From Levilactobacillus lanxiensis (GTDB lineage: Bacteria; Bacillota; Bacilli; Lactobacillales; Lactobacillaceae): a stretch of DNA of 64,000 nt. The position numbers and the translations under genes were made by a program. The stretch spans positions 186,001-250,000 of the forward strand of contig NZ_BOLN01000002.1 in NCBI RefSeq assembly GCF_016861655.1, given 5' to 3'. The notes under the pieces are model-generated. The model searched no databases and was not told the DNA's origin. It saw nothing but the letters and a program-made list of their open reading frames with translations. Below, piece after piece: positions 1-7,930 of this stretch (position 1 is its first letter; the number at the start of each line of letters is the position of its first letter).

Positions 1-476
1 CGGTTGTCCGGCGTCAGGTCAGCGAAATGCGGATGAGGACCGTCAGCTTGTTCGGGCGCTGGACCAACGGGATCTTGGTCAACGACTCTATCCGTTTCCT
101 TCAACGTCCCGTCAGTGGCGATGGCGTAGACCGTCACAGCGGCCGTGTGGTAATTGGCCGTGTAGACCAACTGCCGAGCTTCATCAACTGATACATAGGC
201 TGGTGAGGCGCCCAATTCCAAGACCTGTTGAATGGCCCGTGGCTTTTCTTCAGATACATCATAGATGATCAACCCACCGTGGGTCGTGCCATCCGTTTCT
301 TTTTTGTTGATGACGTACAGGCGCTTAGCTGCAGCCTTTGCGATGTAAGTCGGGCTCCCAGCTGATGCTAACCATTCGCAGTCCATTAACTTAGGCGCTG
401 CGGTGTCTACGGTTACCCGGTAAATCCCACGACTAATGCGCTTGGTATAAGTTCCAATGTAAAAATCTTCCGTCAT
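1..476 (-). CDS. pgl: 6-phosphogluconolactonase, lactonase (beta-propeller) family, 5' part only
   Basis: The N-terminal 158 residues are present; the rest runs off the left edge of the window. The protein begins MTEDFYIGTYTKRISRGIYR and contains DGPHPHFADLTPDN near the cut. Both are hallmark stretches of the YkgB/Pgl seven-bladed lactonase family (PF10282), which hydrolyses 6-phosphogluconolactone in the oxidative pentose phosphate route. That route is central in heterofermentative lactobacilli. The start ATG at 476 follows a GGGGC-rich weak ribosome site. The family call is firm, but the exact substrate is inferred from homology. Other lactonase-family members with unknown substrates look similar. 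Confidence 0.85.
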   Translation of the reverse strand, partial: MTEDFYIGTYTKRISRGIYRVTVDTAAPKLMDCEWLASAGSPTYIAKAAAKRLYVINKKETDGTTHGGLIIYDVSEEKPRAIQQVLELGASPAYVSVDEARQLVYTANYHTAAVTVYAIATDGTLKETDRVVDQDPVGPAPEQADGPHPHFADLTPDN

Positions 477-513
477 GTGTGCTGCCCCTTTCAACTTGCC
501 AATATCACTCTTA

Positions 514-522
514 AGTATAGCA
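514..522 (-). promoter_or_regulatory. Possible extended -10 promoter of pgl
   Basis: On the minus strand the sequence reads TGCTATACT, an extended -10 (TGn + TATACT), about 40 bp before the pgl start. No good -35 hexamer sits at the usual distance. Tentative. Confidence 0.4.
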
Positions 523-602
523 CAGCTGGCAGACAAAGGCCGGTGAAGTCATTTTACCTTGGGCAGTCACCCCGGTAGTTGCCAAATATCTCTGAAACTT
601 AG

Positions 603-631
603 TTGCAACCGCCCCCTGAGATTAGTATGAT
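603..631 (+). promoter_or_regulatory. Promoter of the GNAT-like gene
   Basis: TTGCAA (603-608) and TATGAT (626-631) are separated by 17 bp, a good sigma-A match. The start codon is at 755, so the leader would be about 115 nt long. No riboswitch fold was recognised in it. Confidence 0.65.
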
Positions 632-754
632 GTAATATAACCACTCGCTTAAAGAATAAGTCGTTTGACGGTCGGCTCACACTGACCAGAACCCCTTATC
701 CCTAAGCCAATGTCCGTACCTACAGAATGACTGCCAAGAAAGGACTCACCGCAC

Positions 755-1204
755 ATGTCTAGTTTCGAAGGGTATCATCCCCTTTTGACACCGCAATTTC
801 GTTTCGACTGGCTCACCCAATTCAACTTAAAAAATGTGGCGGATCTCACCGCTAACGACCTGGGGGCCACTGCCGACTGGGTCAACGCCACCATGCACGA
901 CACCATGGACCGTTCCGCGCTCACCTGGGGCATCGAACGGCGCCGGACCCACAAACTCATTGCCTGGGGCGGCTTCAGTGACCTCGACCTGACCGCTCAC
1001 ACCGGTAAAATTGGCTTCAACGGCAAGCGCGTACCGGTCAACGAACAACAGGAAATCGTTGACCGGCTGGTTCATTTCGGCCACGAAGAACTCCAACTGA
1101 CGGACATGACCCTGACCAGCGCCGGTAAATTAGACGATGCCGTACTGGCCGCTGCTGGCTTCGTACAAGCAGACGGCCAGTGGCGCTGGACGTTCCGCCG
1201 CTAA
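755..1204 (+). CDS. GNAT-like acetyltransferase-fold protein
   Basis: A 149-aa soluble protein. The middle section (ALTWGIERRRTHKLIAWGGF, then a strand ending KIGFNG) and the tail (DDAVLAAAGFVQADGQWRWTF) resemble the beta-strands and last helix of small GNAT-fold proteins. The canonical acetyl-CoA loop (Q/RxxGxG/A) is not evident, so catalytic activity is uncertain. The ribosome site AAAGGA precedes the ATG by 8-10 nt. It stands alone, between a leftward pgl and a convergent secreted-protein gene, and ends in a strong shared terminator. It could be any divergent GNAT-like protein; the substrate is unknown. Confidence 0.5.
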   Translation: MSSFEGYHPLLTPQFRFDWLTQFNLKNVADLTANDLGATADWVNATMHDTMDRSALTWGIERRRTHKLIAWGGFSDLDLTAHTGKIGFNGKRVPVNEQQEIVDRLVHFGHEELQLTDMTLTSAGKLDDAVLAAAGFVQADGQWRWTFRR

Positions 1205-1220
1205 AAATAAGTGTAAACAA

Positions 1221-1252
1221 AAGCCCATTTCTACGCGAAATGGGCTTTTTTC
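1221..1252. terminator. Bidirectional intrinsic terminator
   Basis: GCCCATTT and AAATGGGC form an 8-bp stem around a 7-nt loop, followed by TTTTTT. On the other strand there is a TTTTG run. It lies between the convergent stop codons at 1204 and 1253 and probably serves both genes. Confidence 0.88.
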
Positions 1253-2050
1253 TTATTTCGAGGCAAAAACTAATAATCCCGTGCCACCAGTGGTGCCCGT
1301 TGGCGTGCCAATCTTACCGGCAATCTGCCACCGTTGTAGGTCTTTTTGCTGTTGGGCAGTCAACTGCCCATCCACCGCCTGCTTGACCGCGGCCGCGTTG
1401 GTCGGGTCGCTCACATGGAACCTCACCAGGTAAAGGGCACTGTAGCTGGCGTTGTTAGCGGTCAACAGCTGATCAAAGTCATCTTCGGCACTAGTAATCT
1501 GCTCCGTCAAAATGGGCTGATTGTCCGCTGAGGCAAAGACCTGATTAACCACGGCCATCAGGTCACTGTCGTAGGCCGCATGTGGGAACAACTTCATCAA
1601 ACTGATGTCGGTTGGTTGTAGCCCGGCCGTCTTGGTGGCCGTTGCCCAGTTCATCGTCGAAGTCGTTGCCGCTGCGGGCGTGCTGGCTGCGGACTTCAAG
1701 TAGCCGCGCCAGATCCACCCACCGTGCTGGCCATCGGCGCTGTTCACGTGATAGTAAATTAAGTATTTCCCGGTAGCCACGTCGTACAGCTTTTCATGGG
1801 CATTCGTGTACCACGTCACATCTGGCAGACTGCTGTTGTACCCATACCAGGTGCCCAAATGCTTGGAGTACCGACTCCCCTTTACGGCGGTCAGCGCGTG
1901 CCGCTTCATGCTAGCACGCCAAACCAACCGAACGGACTTGGACCGACTGGCCGAATACTGCGACTTAGCTGAAGCCGTAACCGTCCCCAGGCCGCCAACT
2001 AAACTGACACCGACGCCTAACGCAATGATTCCCTTAACAAATTGTTTCAT
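1253..2050 (-). CDS. Secreted protein of unknown function
   Basis: A 265-aa protein with an N-terminal signal peptide (MKQFVKGIIALGVGVSLVGG then TVTASAKS; cleavage probably after ASA at about residue 28). After it comes a basic, Tyr/Trp-rich segment (residues 30-115) containing WYGYNSS and GGWIWRGYLKS, like the short SH3/SLAP-type repeats that lactobacilli use to bind the cell wall. The C-terminal half is helical with no recognised motif. I chose the ATG at 2050 because GGAGG ends 7 nt before it; the in-frame TTG two codons upstream is too close. The role is unknown; an envelope protein is inferred. Confidence 0.6.
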   Translation of the reverse strand: MKQFVKGIIALGVGVSLVGGLGTVTASAKSQYSASRSKSVRLVWRASMKRHALTAVKGSRYSKHLGTWYGYNSSLPDVTWYTNAHEKLYDVATGKYLIYYHVNSADGQHGGWIWRGYLKSAASTPAAATTSTMNWATATKTAGLQPTDISLMKLFPHAAYDSDLMAVVNQVFASADNQPILTEQITSAEDDFDQLLTANNASYSALYLVRFHVSDPTNAAAVKQAVDGQLTAQQQKDLQRWQIAGKIGTPTGTTGGTGLLVFASK

Positions 2051-2254
2051 GTTCAAACCTCCCCGATTCTCCTTTTAGTTTAGGTGGGAAACGAGTTAAA
2101 GTCTACTGGAATTTTTCAATCGTTGCGCAAAATTAAGCAATCCCCGTACGTAAAGAGGTAGCCACCAGAGCCAGAAATGGTCCCTTGAGATAGACTTTCA
2201 CCGTCAGTTACTGCCGCTGCGAGTGAGGACAAAATAATTCGGTGAAACTTCCAA

Positions 2255-2290
2255 CAATAAAAGAGCCCTGCCTATTGGCAAGACTCCGTT
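2255..2290 (-). terminator. Intrinsic terminator of the 95-aa gene
   Basis: Read leftward, AGTCTTGCC and GGCAGGGCT pair over 9 bp with a 4-nt loop, then TCTTTTATTG. It sits 40 bp after the stop at 2327. Confidence 0.7.
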
Positions 2291-2326
2291 TAGTCATTCC
2301 TAAGTTCACGAGCTGAAGATTGAAAA

Positions 2327-2614
2327 CTAAATACCTAAAGACTTGAAAAGGTCTTCTTTGTTGCGAATAGTTGTTAATTTTGCAGTTTCATTAACAACAT
2401 CATCAATTTCCTTTTGGATTTCAGGACGTATGTCAGGCTGCACCCGCGTGAACGTAGATTGGTCATCCATTTGTTTCTGTTCTCTAGTAGCAAATAAGAA
2501 TCTAGCAGAAGCTATTCGATTTCGATCCAGTGTTTTTAATGCTCCAAATCCTTTTACAGCTTTAGCTTTCTGTGAGACATGTAATGCCATAATTGATTTC
2601 ATTTTTGGTTTCAT
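2327..2614 (-). CDS. Hypothetical protein, 95 aa, AT-rich
   Basis: I do not recognise this protein. It starts MKPKMKSIMALHVSQKAKAV and continues with a charged, probably helical body ending IRNKEDLFKSLGI. There is no signal peptide or membrane segment. A good GAGGGAG ribosome site lies 5 nt before the ATG at 2614, and a terminator follows. The gene is visibly more AT-rich than its neighbours and uses AAA/TTT-type codons, unlike the GC-rich genes either side, so recent transfer is possible. It is isolated; the only link to the APC permease upstream is shared direction. Confidence 0.55.
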   Translation of the reverse strand: MKPKMKSIMALHVSQKAKAVKGFGALKTLDRNRIASARFLFATREQKQMDDQSTFTRVQPDIRPEIQKEIDDVVNETAKLTTIRNKEDLFKSLGI

Positions 2615-2686
2615 GAGTACTCCCTCTCACACAGATTCATTCTAAACTCCCAGCAGGTCAATAGACATGCAAGTCACCATTCAAAC

Positions 2687-2760
2687 CCGTGTCAGCCGCA
2701 GGGCTGGGAAAACTGGATCGATCGTGGCAGTGACCCGGGGCGCATCTCTCAAGTTCACAG
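2687..2760 (+). repeat. Fold-back element, type B, truncated
   Basis: Begins GTGTCAGCCGCAGGGCTGG with the type B continuation GGAAAACTGG, then loses similarity after about 70 bp. It is followed by a type A copy, the B-then-A arrangement seen four more times in the window. Confidence 0.7.
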
Positions 2761-2811
2761 ACCTACCAGAGCAACACCCCAGTTACTCGTAAGTCACCGG
2801 GTTAAACCCAC

Positions 2812-2992
2812 GTCAGCCGCAGGGCTGGTGAAAATGGGCTAAGCCGTGGGAGTTGCCTTAGCGGTTTACCGCTTAGGCAACTGCTATCTTTGAAACGTGG
2901 TCTTCGGCTCAAAGTAAGTTCGAAGACCGCTTCTCAGGCTTCGGACGTGCGCCCACAGCGTCACGGCCCATTTTCACCAGTCCGGAGGCGAT
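2812..2992 (+). repeat. Fold-back element, type A
   Basis: Outer arms GGGCTGGTGAAAATGGGC and GCCCATTTTCACCAGTCC. P2 is GTTGCCTTAGCGG/CCGCTTAGGCAAC, P3 CTTTGAAAC/GGCTCAAAG, and P4 TTCGAAGACCGC/GGCTTCGGAC-type. It ends 16 bp after the APC permease stop codon. Confidence 0.9.
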
Positions 2993-3007
2993 GGTAAGAC
3001 GTTTAGT

Positions 3008-4597
3008 TTAATCCTCGGTGACGCGCTGGTTTAGTTCTTCGGCGATGCTGAACGACTCGCTGTAATAAGCGTCGTGCACGCCCAGGTAGTAACACCCCAG
3101 GCTTCCCAACGCCACTACCACAAAGTCCAACGGATATGGCAACCAGCCAACACCGCCAAACTCATGGCTTCCAACCAACGACATAATCGTCAGCCAAATC
3201 ATTTCGGCCAACAACCACCGACTCCCTTTGAGACTCGCGCGTAACGCCCGCCAGCCAGCCGGTTGCCGGACTTCGTAATACACGTAGAACACCAGGCCCA
3301 ACGCAATCACGCCGAAGACCTCAATCGTCGTCGGCCACTTGGCCCAGTAGATGGCCAGACTGGCTAAAATGTAAGCCAGCGGTGCCCACCAATGTAGGCC
3401 TTGCAGGCGAAATGGTCGGACAAACTTTTTGCCTTGATGCCGCAGCGCTGCCACCGTGACCGGTCCCGTCAGATAAGCAATCAACGTGGACGTGGAGATG
3501 ACATTTGATAAAGCACTCCAGTTCCGGAAGCCCGCGACCAGCACGACGCCCAGAAACATGTCGACAATCATCGCCCGCCGTGGCGTTTGGTATTTCCGAT
3601 TGATTTCACCCAACCGCGTCGGCATGTGCTTGGTCCCCGTCATCGCGGCCAGCGCCCGACTCGTGGTAGCCACGAACGAGACCCCGGTCCCAAATGGCGA
3701 GACGAAGGCGTCCAGGTACAGCAACGTCGACAGCCAGCCCAGATTCAAGAGAATGGCCAGGTCGGCGAATGGTGACTGGAAGTTGACCCCTTGCCAGCCG
3801 TGTGCCAGGTTGCCAGCGGGGACGGCGCCAATGAAGGCCACCTGCAGCATCGTGTAGATGACGGTGCTAATCCCAAAGGCAATCACGATGCCCCAGAGAA
3901 TATTGCGCTCCGGATGCTCGATTTCATTGCCCATATTAATGGTCGTTTGAAAGGCATTGTAGGAGAAAATAATCCCTGCGGCGGTCGTGGCCGAGAAAAT
4001 CGACGCACTGCCCCCCGGCATGAAGCCCGCTGTCTGGCTGAAATTGTGGGGATCAAACCCAGTCCAAATCAGCACGATAATCGTCAGCGTGGGAATCAGT
4101 AATTTAAAGATTGAAATGAAACTGGTAAAACGTGTCAGTAATTTGACTGACCAAAAGTTTAGCAACGTAAAGGCTAGGATAAACAAAAAGACAATGACTA
4201 ACCCTTCGTTGGTGATATTGCCATTTTTCAAAAATCCCCGGGTCCAGTTGGCCCATGACCACGGCCAGGACGCCATGTACTGTACGGCCGCCACGGCCTC
4301 AATCGGGATAATGGTTAAGAGTGACAACCAGTTCGCCCATCCGGCAACGAACCCCAACAAGGGCCCGTGGGAGAAGGCCGCGTACTGGCTCATCCCCCCG
4401 CTGGTCGGAAACATGGTCCCCAACTCGATATAATTCAGGGCAATCAGGCCAATGACCACGGCCCCTAAAATCCATGATAAGACTGCGGCCGGACCGGCAA
4501 TCTGGGCGGCCATCCCCGCTCCAAACAGCCAACCCGAGCCAATGATGGCACTCAGCGTTAACATGACTAGCGAAAACAAACTCATCTTGCGCTTCAA
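3008..4597 (-). CDS. APC-superfamily amino-acid permease
   Basis: A 529-aa integral membrane protein with about 12 hydrophobic segments. The opening MSLFSLVMLTLSAIIGSGWL, with its IGSGW helix break, is the typical TM1 substrate/Na+ site of APC amino-acid transporters (PF13520 or PF00324). FSYNAFQTTINMGNEIEHPE corresponds to the conserved TM6/loop region. It takes up an amino acid or related solute by symport or exchange; the substrate cannot be read from sequence. The start is TTG at 4597, supported by GAGGA exactly 7 nt upstream; the in-frame ATG four codons later has no better site. Monocistronic. Confidence 0.85.
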   Translation of the reverse strand: MKRKMSLFSLVMLTLSAIIGSGWLFGAGMAAQIAGPAAVLSWILGAVVIGLIALNYIELGTMFPTSGGMSQYAAFSHGPLLGFVAGWANWLSLLTIIPIEAVAAVQYMASWPWSWANWTRGFLKNGNITNEGLVIVFLFILAFTLLNFWSVKLLTRFTSFISIFKLLIPTLTIIVLIWTGFDPHNFSQTAGFMPGGSASIFSATTAAGIIFSYNAFQTTINMGNEIEHPERNILWGIVIAFGISTVIYTMLQVAFIGAVPAGNLAHGWQGVNFQSPFADLAILLNLGWLSTLLYLDAFVSPFGTGVSFVATTSRALAAMTGTKHMPTRLGEINRKYQTPRRAMIVDMFLGVVLVAGFRNWSALSNVISTSTLIAYLTGPVTVAALRHQGKKFVRPFRLQGLHWWAPLAYILASLAIYWAKWPTTIEVFGVIALGLVFYVYYEVRQPAGWRALRASLKGSRWLLAEMIWLTIMSLVGSHEFGGVGWLPYPLDFVVVALGSLGCYYLGVHDAYYSESFSIAEELNQRVTED

Positions 4598-4936
4598 GCC
4601 AAATTCCTCACTTTCAAAAAAAAAAATTACTCAAAACAGTGATCGGTAGCCGGTCGCACTGACCAACCCCCAAAACTACTTCTGATATGTTCGACTTATT
4701 TTACACTTGCTATCTGGCATTGCAATAAGAAAGTGCAAAGTCTTTGCTTAGAAGGCGCTGACCCATATCTCATGACAAAACCAAAACAGGCAGCAGACAT
4801 ATCTCCAAAGAATAGTCGCACTGCCTGTCGTTAGTTATAAGTAAAATAGCTTGTCTCATAAAGATAGATAACTCTTGGTAATAATCTTCCCAGTCAGCCA
4901 GTGTCACACAATCGATCAGCTAACGGGTTAAACCCG
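4598..4936. other. Gap between APC permease and first element
   Basis: No gene is seen. The gap holds the upstream region of the APC gene (including a run of nine A) and the terminator at 4776-4829. Confidence 0.6.
4776..4829 (-). terminator. Intrinsic terminator beyond the element pair (VIT gene)
   Basis: Read leftward, ACAGGCAG and CTGCCTGT pair over 8 bp around a 27-nt loop and are followed by TTGGTTTTG. The nearest upstream gene on this strand is the VIT gene ending at 5430, so both fold-back elements lie inside its transcript. Confidence 0.65.
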
Positions 4937-5160
4937 TGTCAACCACAGGGCTGGGAAAACCGGACCGTTCGTGGAAGTGACCAGAGGCGAGCCAAGGTGC
5001 CCGGCTGTGTCGATGGTCTTAGCTGAGGTTTCTCACTCATCTTAGAGCATGGGACAATCTTTGAGACCGCCCCTCAGGCTCAAAGTTGAGGTGGAAGCCC
5101 GCCCTCCGGCTGGAACCGGCCCCACAGCAAGGCGCCTTGAGCGCGCCGCCGGGAACGGAC
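4937..5160 (+). repeat. Fold-back element, type B
   Basis: Left arm GTGTCAACCACAGGGCTGGG, then the type B core from AGTGACCAGAGGCGAGCC to CGCCGCCGGGAACGG. The right outer arm is missing. A type A copy follows. Confidence 0.85.
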
Positions 5161-5223
5161 TCCACCACGACCATCTCAATTCCATCAAACCAAAGGAAAG
5201 TCAGCTCAACGGGTTAAATCCAT

Positions 5224-5404
5224 GTCAGCCGCAGGGCTGGTGAAAATGGGCTAAGCCGTGGGAGTTGCCTTAGCGGGTCTCCCGCTTAGGCAACTGCTAT
5301 CTTTGAGACGTGAACTTCGGCTCAAAGTAAGTCCGAAGACCGCTTCTCAGGCTTCGGACTTGCGCCCACAGCGTCACGGCCCAGTTTTCACCAGCCCGGA
5401 GGCG
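5224..5404 (+). repeat. Fold-back element, type A
   Basis: Complete four-helix element with outer arms GGGCTGGTGAAAATGGGC/GGCCCAGTTTTCACCAGCCC and P2 loop GTCT. It ends 26 bp after the stop of the VIT gene. Confidence 0.9.
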
Positions 5405-5429
5405 AAGTAAACACGCCAGTTCAACCCGT

Positions 5430-6137
5430 TTAGAAGAATTGGCCGACGTAGTAGTGGATAAACATCGTGATGATTCCCACGATTAAATTCCGAATAATAG
5501 CCGTCTTAACCAGCCCATGCCCCAGCTTAGCGCTCAGGAACCCAGTCAACGTCACCGAAATCAGCACGGCCACGATGGTTGCGGGCCACTGCGTCGCGGC
5601 TGGGAAGAGGGTCATGGCCGCCAAGGGGAAGATGCCCCCCAGACTAGCCGCAAATAATGAAGAGAACGCGGCATCCCACGGGTTCATGTAATGGCCCAGT
5701 TGGATGTCATCCTTCACGTTGACCACCGTCTTCAACGCGTCCTTGGCCATCAAGTCTTGGGCAATCGCTAGCGACGTTTTCGCAGACACGCCGCGGTCTT
5801 CATAAAACTGTTGCACGGCCGCCTGCTGATCGTTGTAGTTTGATTTTAACAGCGCCGCTTCCTTAGCGACCGCGGCTTTTTCTGTATCCTTTTGCGTGCT
5901 GACCGAGGCGTATTCGCCGGACGCCATGGAAAACGCACAGGCTAACAGGTCCGACAGCCCGGCGATAAAAATAGTGAACTGGTTCGTCGTCGCTGCCGCC
6001 ACACTGAACAGCACCCCAACGACGGTCAGAATCCCATCGTTTGAGCCTAAGACGCCGGCCCGTAAGGTGTTTAATTTTTCATCCATGGTCAGCTGTTTCT
6101 TTTGCTTCTTCGTTTTCAATTCTTGATTCGCAACCAT
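5430..6137 (-). CDS. VIT1/CCC1-family Fe2+/Mn2+ transporter
   Basis: A 235-aa membrane protein. TLRAGVLGSNDGILTVVGVL and the following DLLACAFSMASGEYASVSTQ match the first two helices of VIT/CCC1 (PF01988), where the Asp, Met and Glu bind divalent metal. Three hydrophobic segments follow the hydrophilic middle domain (residues about 85-150). The family moves Fe2+ or Mn2+ out of the cytoplasm. GGGAGG lies 9 nt before the ATG. It is the second gene of a tandem paralogue pair (28 bp after the next gene), next to a divergent PerR-type regulator, which suggests metal or peroxide homeostasis. Confidence 0.85.
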   Translation of the reverse strand: MVANQELKTKKQKKQLTMDEKLNTLRAGVLGSNDGILTVVGVLFSVAAATTNQFTIFIAGLSDLLACAFSMASGEYASVSTQKDTEKAAVAKEAALLKSNYNDQQAAVQQFYEDRGVSAKTSLAIAQDLMAKDALKTVVNVKDDIQLGHYMNPWDAAFSSLFAASLGGIFPLAAMTLFPAATQWPATIVAVLISVTLTGFLSAKLGHGLVKTAIIRNLIVGIITMFIHYYVGQFF

Positions 6138-6165
6138 TGTGTATATCCTCCCTTATGCCTGACGC

Positions 6166-6852
6166 TTACGCAAATAACCGGCCAATGCCGTACGTGACTA
6201 ACATGGTTAAGATCCCCGCAATCACGTTTCGGGCGGTCCCGTTACGCCGGTTGGCATTTCCCAAAACCGCCGCCACGTAACCGGTAATCGATAACGCCAC
6301 CACCACGGCTAGGAAGGTCCCAATGATCCGCCAATTCTTTGGTAATAAACTGATAGAGACTAGCGGCAAAATCGAACCGGTCGGAAATGAAATCATTGAC
6401 GCAATGGCCGCAGAAAATGGATTGGTGTACTCCCCGACGTTAAAGCCAAACCGTTCCCGCACGGTCGTCTTGACTGGGTCATCTGCCATCATTTCCTTAG
6501 TCGCCTGTTCCGCCAACTCTGGCTGAATGCCGCTGGCCAGGTATTTATCCCGGACAAACCCGTACTCGCCCTCATAGTCTTCATCCAACGCCACCGTCTG
6601 CGTTTCAATCGCTTTGCGTTGCGCATCCTTTTGCGTGTTGACCGAGACGTACTCACCCATGGCCATCGACACCGTCCCGGCAATCATGCCGGCAATCCCA
6701 GAAATAAAGATGGCATAACTGCTGGTCGCCGCGCCGGCCACCCCCACAACAATCCCAGCTACTGACAGGATGCCATCATTGGCGCCCATGACGCTCGCCC
6801 GTAACACGTTGATCCGTTGCGCCAAGGTTGCTGGCTTCTTTGCTTTCTTCAT
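6166..6852 (-). CDS. VIT1/CCC1-family Fe2+/Mn2+ transporter, paralogue
   Basis: A 228-aa paralogue of the following gene, sharing VLRASVMGANDGILSVAGIV and SMAMGEYVSVNTQKDAQRKA. It has the same layout: two helices, a cytoplasmic metal-binding domain, then three helices. I prefer the start MKKAKKPATL at 6852, because GGGGGCGG precedes it at 5-6 nt; the longer form from 6885 has no ribosome site. Tandem VIT pairs are common in lactobacilli and the two probably form an operon. The region upstream is shared with the divergent perR gene and holds a candidate PerR box. Confidence 0.83.
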   Translation of the reverse strand: MKKAKKPATLAQRINVLRASVMGANDGILSVAGIVVGVAGAATSSYAIFISGIAGMIAGTVSMAMGEYVSVNTQKDAQRKAIETQTVALDEDYEGEYGFVRDKYLASGIQPELAEQATKEMMADDPVKTTVRERFGFNVGEYTNPFSAAIASMISFPTGSILPLVSISLLPKNWRIIGTFLAVVVALSITGYVAAVLGNANRRNGTARNVIAGILTMLVTYGIGRLFA

Positions 6853-6943
6853 CGTATCCGCCCCCAGATAGTTTTTAACACTCATGTTTCATTTTAACAC
6901 TAGCAGAAATAAAAGTTCGGGATAACTAACACTTTCTGCTAGA

Positions 6944-6958
6944 TTAGAATCGTTATTA
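6944..6958. promoter_or_regulatory. Candidate PerR-type box
   Basis: TTAGAATCGTTATTA matches the PerR consensus TTATAATnATTATAA at 11 of 14 defined positions. It lies between the VIT pair and the perR gene, where a peroxide regulator could act on both. Only a pattern match. Confidence 0.35.
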
Positions 6959-7120
6959 ACTGTAGCCAAAATCCATTGTACTCACCTGACTAGGAAATGT
7001 AAACTTAAATTGGCCATTTTCTTAAAATAAATGCGATTGATTCTAAATAAGGCGTTTTACTGGAACTCCTGGCTAAATGTGGTTTAATAGAGTCAAACTA
7101 GATTGATTCCAAAAAAGGAT

Positions 7121-7149
7121 TTACTGTTTCTATGGAAGATGGTTATAAT
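7121..7149 (+). promoter_or_regulatory. Promoter of the perR-type gene
   Basis: TTACTG (7121-7126), a 17-bp spacer and a perfect TATAAT (7144-7149). The leader to the start at 7229 would be about 72 nt. Confidence 0.65.
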
Positions 7150-7153
7150 GGTC

Positions 7154-7191
7154 AGGTCGAGTTTTTTTCGGGGTGGACACGCCCCCGACCT
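7154..7191 (+). promoter_or_regulatory. Leader hairpin before the perR-type gene
   Basis: AGGTCG (7154-7159) pairs with CGACCT (7186-7191). Inside lie a T7 run and GGGGTGGACACGCCCC. This folded leader may act as an attenuator; no known riboswitch is recognised. Confidence 0.35.
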
Positions 7192-7228
7192 GCCTAACTG
7201 GCTCATCATATATAAGGAGGGACTACCC

Positions 7229-7717
7229 TTGGCTGGTCAGCAACAGCTTTTAACGCACGCACTACAAACTTTAAAAGAACACCACGTCCGGGTCACCCCG
7301 CAGCGGCAGGTCATCTTGACCTACCTCGTGACTCATCACAATCACCCGTCCGTCGACACGATTTTCAGTGCCCTGGCGACCGAGCTACCCAACCTTAGCA
7401 TGGCGACCGTCTACAACACCTTAAACCTATTGGTGGACTTGGGCATCGTCATTGAATTGCCCAACGACAACGGGGGGATTCGCTACGATTTCTACGGGCG
7501 GCCCCACTACCACGTCATCTGTGAAAACTGTGGCAAGATTACCGACGTCTTCACACCTGACTTTTCTAAAATTGAAAACGAACTGAATCAACAGGCCAGC
7601 GAGCAGACCGGCTACCTCGTGACGAGTAATCATGTGGAAGTTTACGGGTTGTGCCCCGAGTGCCAGCAGAAACTTCACATCGATCCGCAACGCCAGACCT
7701 GGGCGCAACAGAAATAG
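7229..7717 (+). CDS. perR: Fur-family repressor, PerR type
   Basis: A 162-aa protein. A winged helix (residues about 15-85; HHVRVTPQRQVILTYLV, then SMATVYNTLNLLVDLGIV) binds DNA. The C-terminal part dimerises and binds metal. ICENCGKITD and LCPECQQK supply the four structural-zinc cysteines. HP(S)VD, IRYDF, HYH and KITD keep the His and Asp positions that form the Fe/Mn peroxide sensor in Bacillus PerR. The start is TTG at 7229 with AAGGAGG 8 nt before; a longer reading from 7103 would run through the promoter. Divergence from two VIT transporters supports metal or peroxide control. Zur or Fur cannot be excluded. Confidence 0.82.
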   Translation: MAGQQQLLTHALQTLKEHHVRVTPQRQVILTYLVTHHNHPSVDTIFSALATELPNLSMATVYNTLNLLVDLGIVIELPNDNGGIRYDFYGRPHYHVICENCGKITDVFTPDFSKIENELNQQASEQTGYLVTSNHVEVYGLCPECQQKLHIDPQRQTWAQQK

Positions 7718-7738
7718 GTCTTGTCCTTGTGTTTGGGG

Positions 7739-7930
7739 TTCGTTCCCGGCGGTGGGCTCAAACTGCCCTGCTGTGGGGAACGACTGCGGCCTGTGGTGCG
7801 GGCTTCCACCTCAACTTTGAGCCACAAATCGGTCTCAAAGGTTGCCCCATGGGCTAGGCTGAGAAAGAACCTCAGCCAAGGCCACCGACACAGCTGGGCA
7901 GTTTGGCCCACCTCTGGTCACTGACACTGG
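7739..7930 (-). repeat. Fold-back element, type B core
   Basis: Reverse-strand type B core, from CGTTCCCGGCGGTGGGCTC to CCTCTGGTCACTGACAC, without the outer arms. It starts 21 bp after the perR stop, and the terminator comes only afterwards at 8053. Confidence 0.85.

Noticed and set aside
5049-5243. Open reading frames of 60-80 codons inside the repeat elements (also 9567-9755, 20331-20735, 30611-30793, 49575-49793)
   Set aside because: They are translations of the GC-rich fold-back elements. They have no ribosome sites, occur in different frames in different copies, and are not conserved between copies.
7103-7228. Longer N-terminus for the PerR-type protein from the ATG at 7103
   Set aside because: It would cross the promoter and leader hairpin and add unrelated residues. 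TTG at 7229 has a perfect AAGGAGG and gives the normal Fur-family length.
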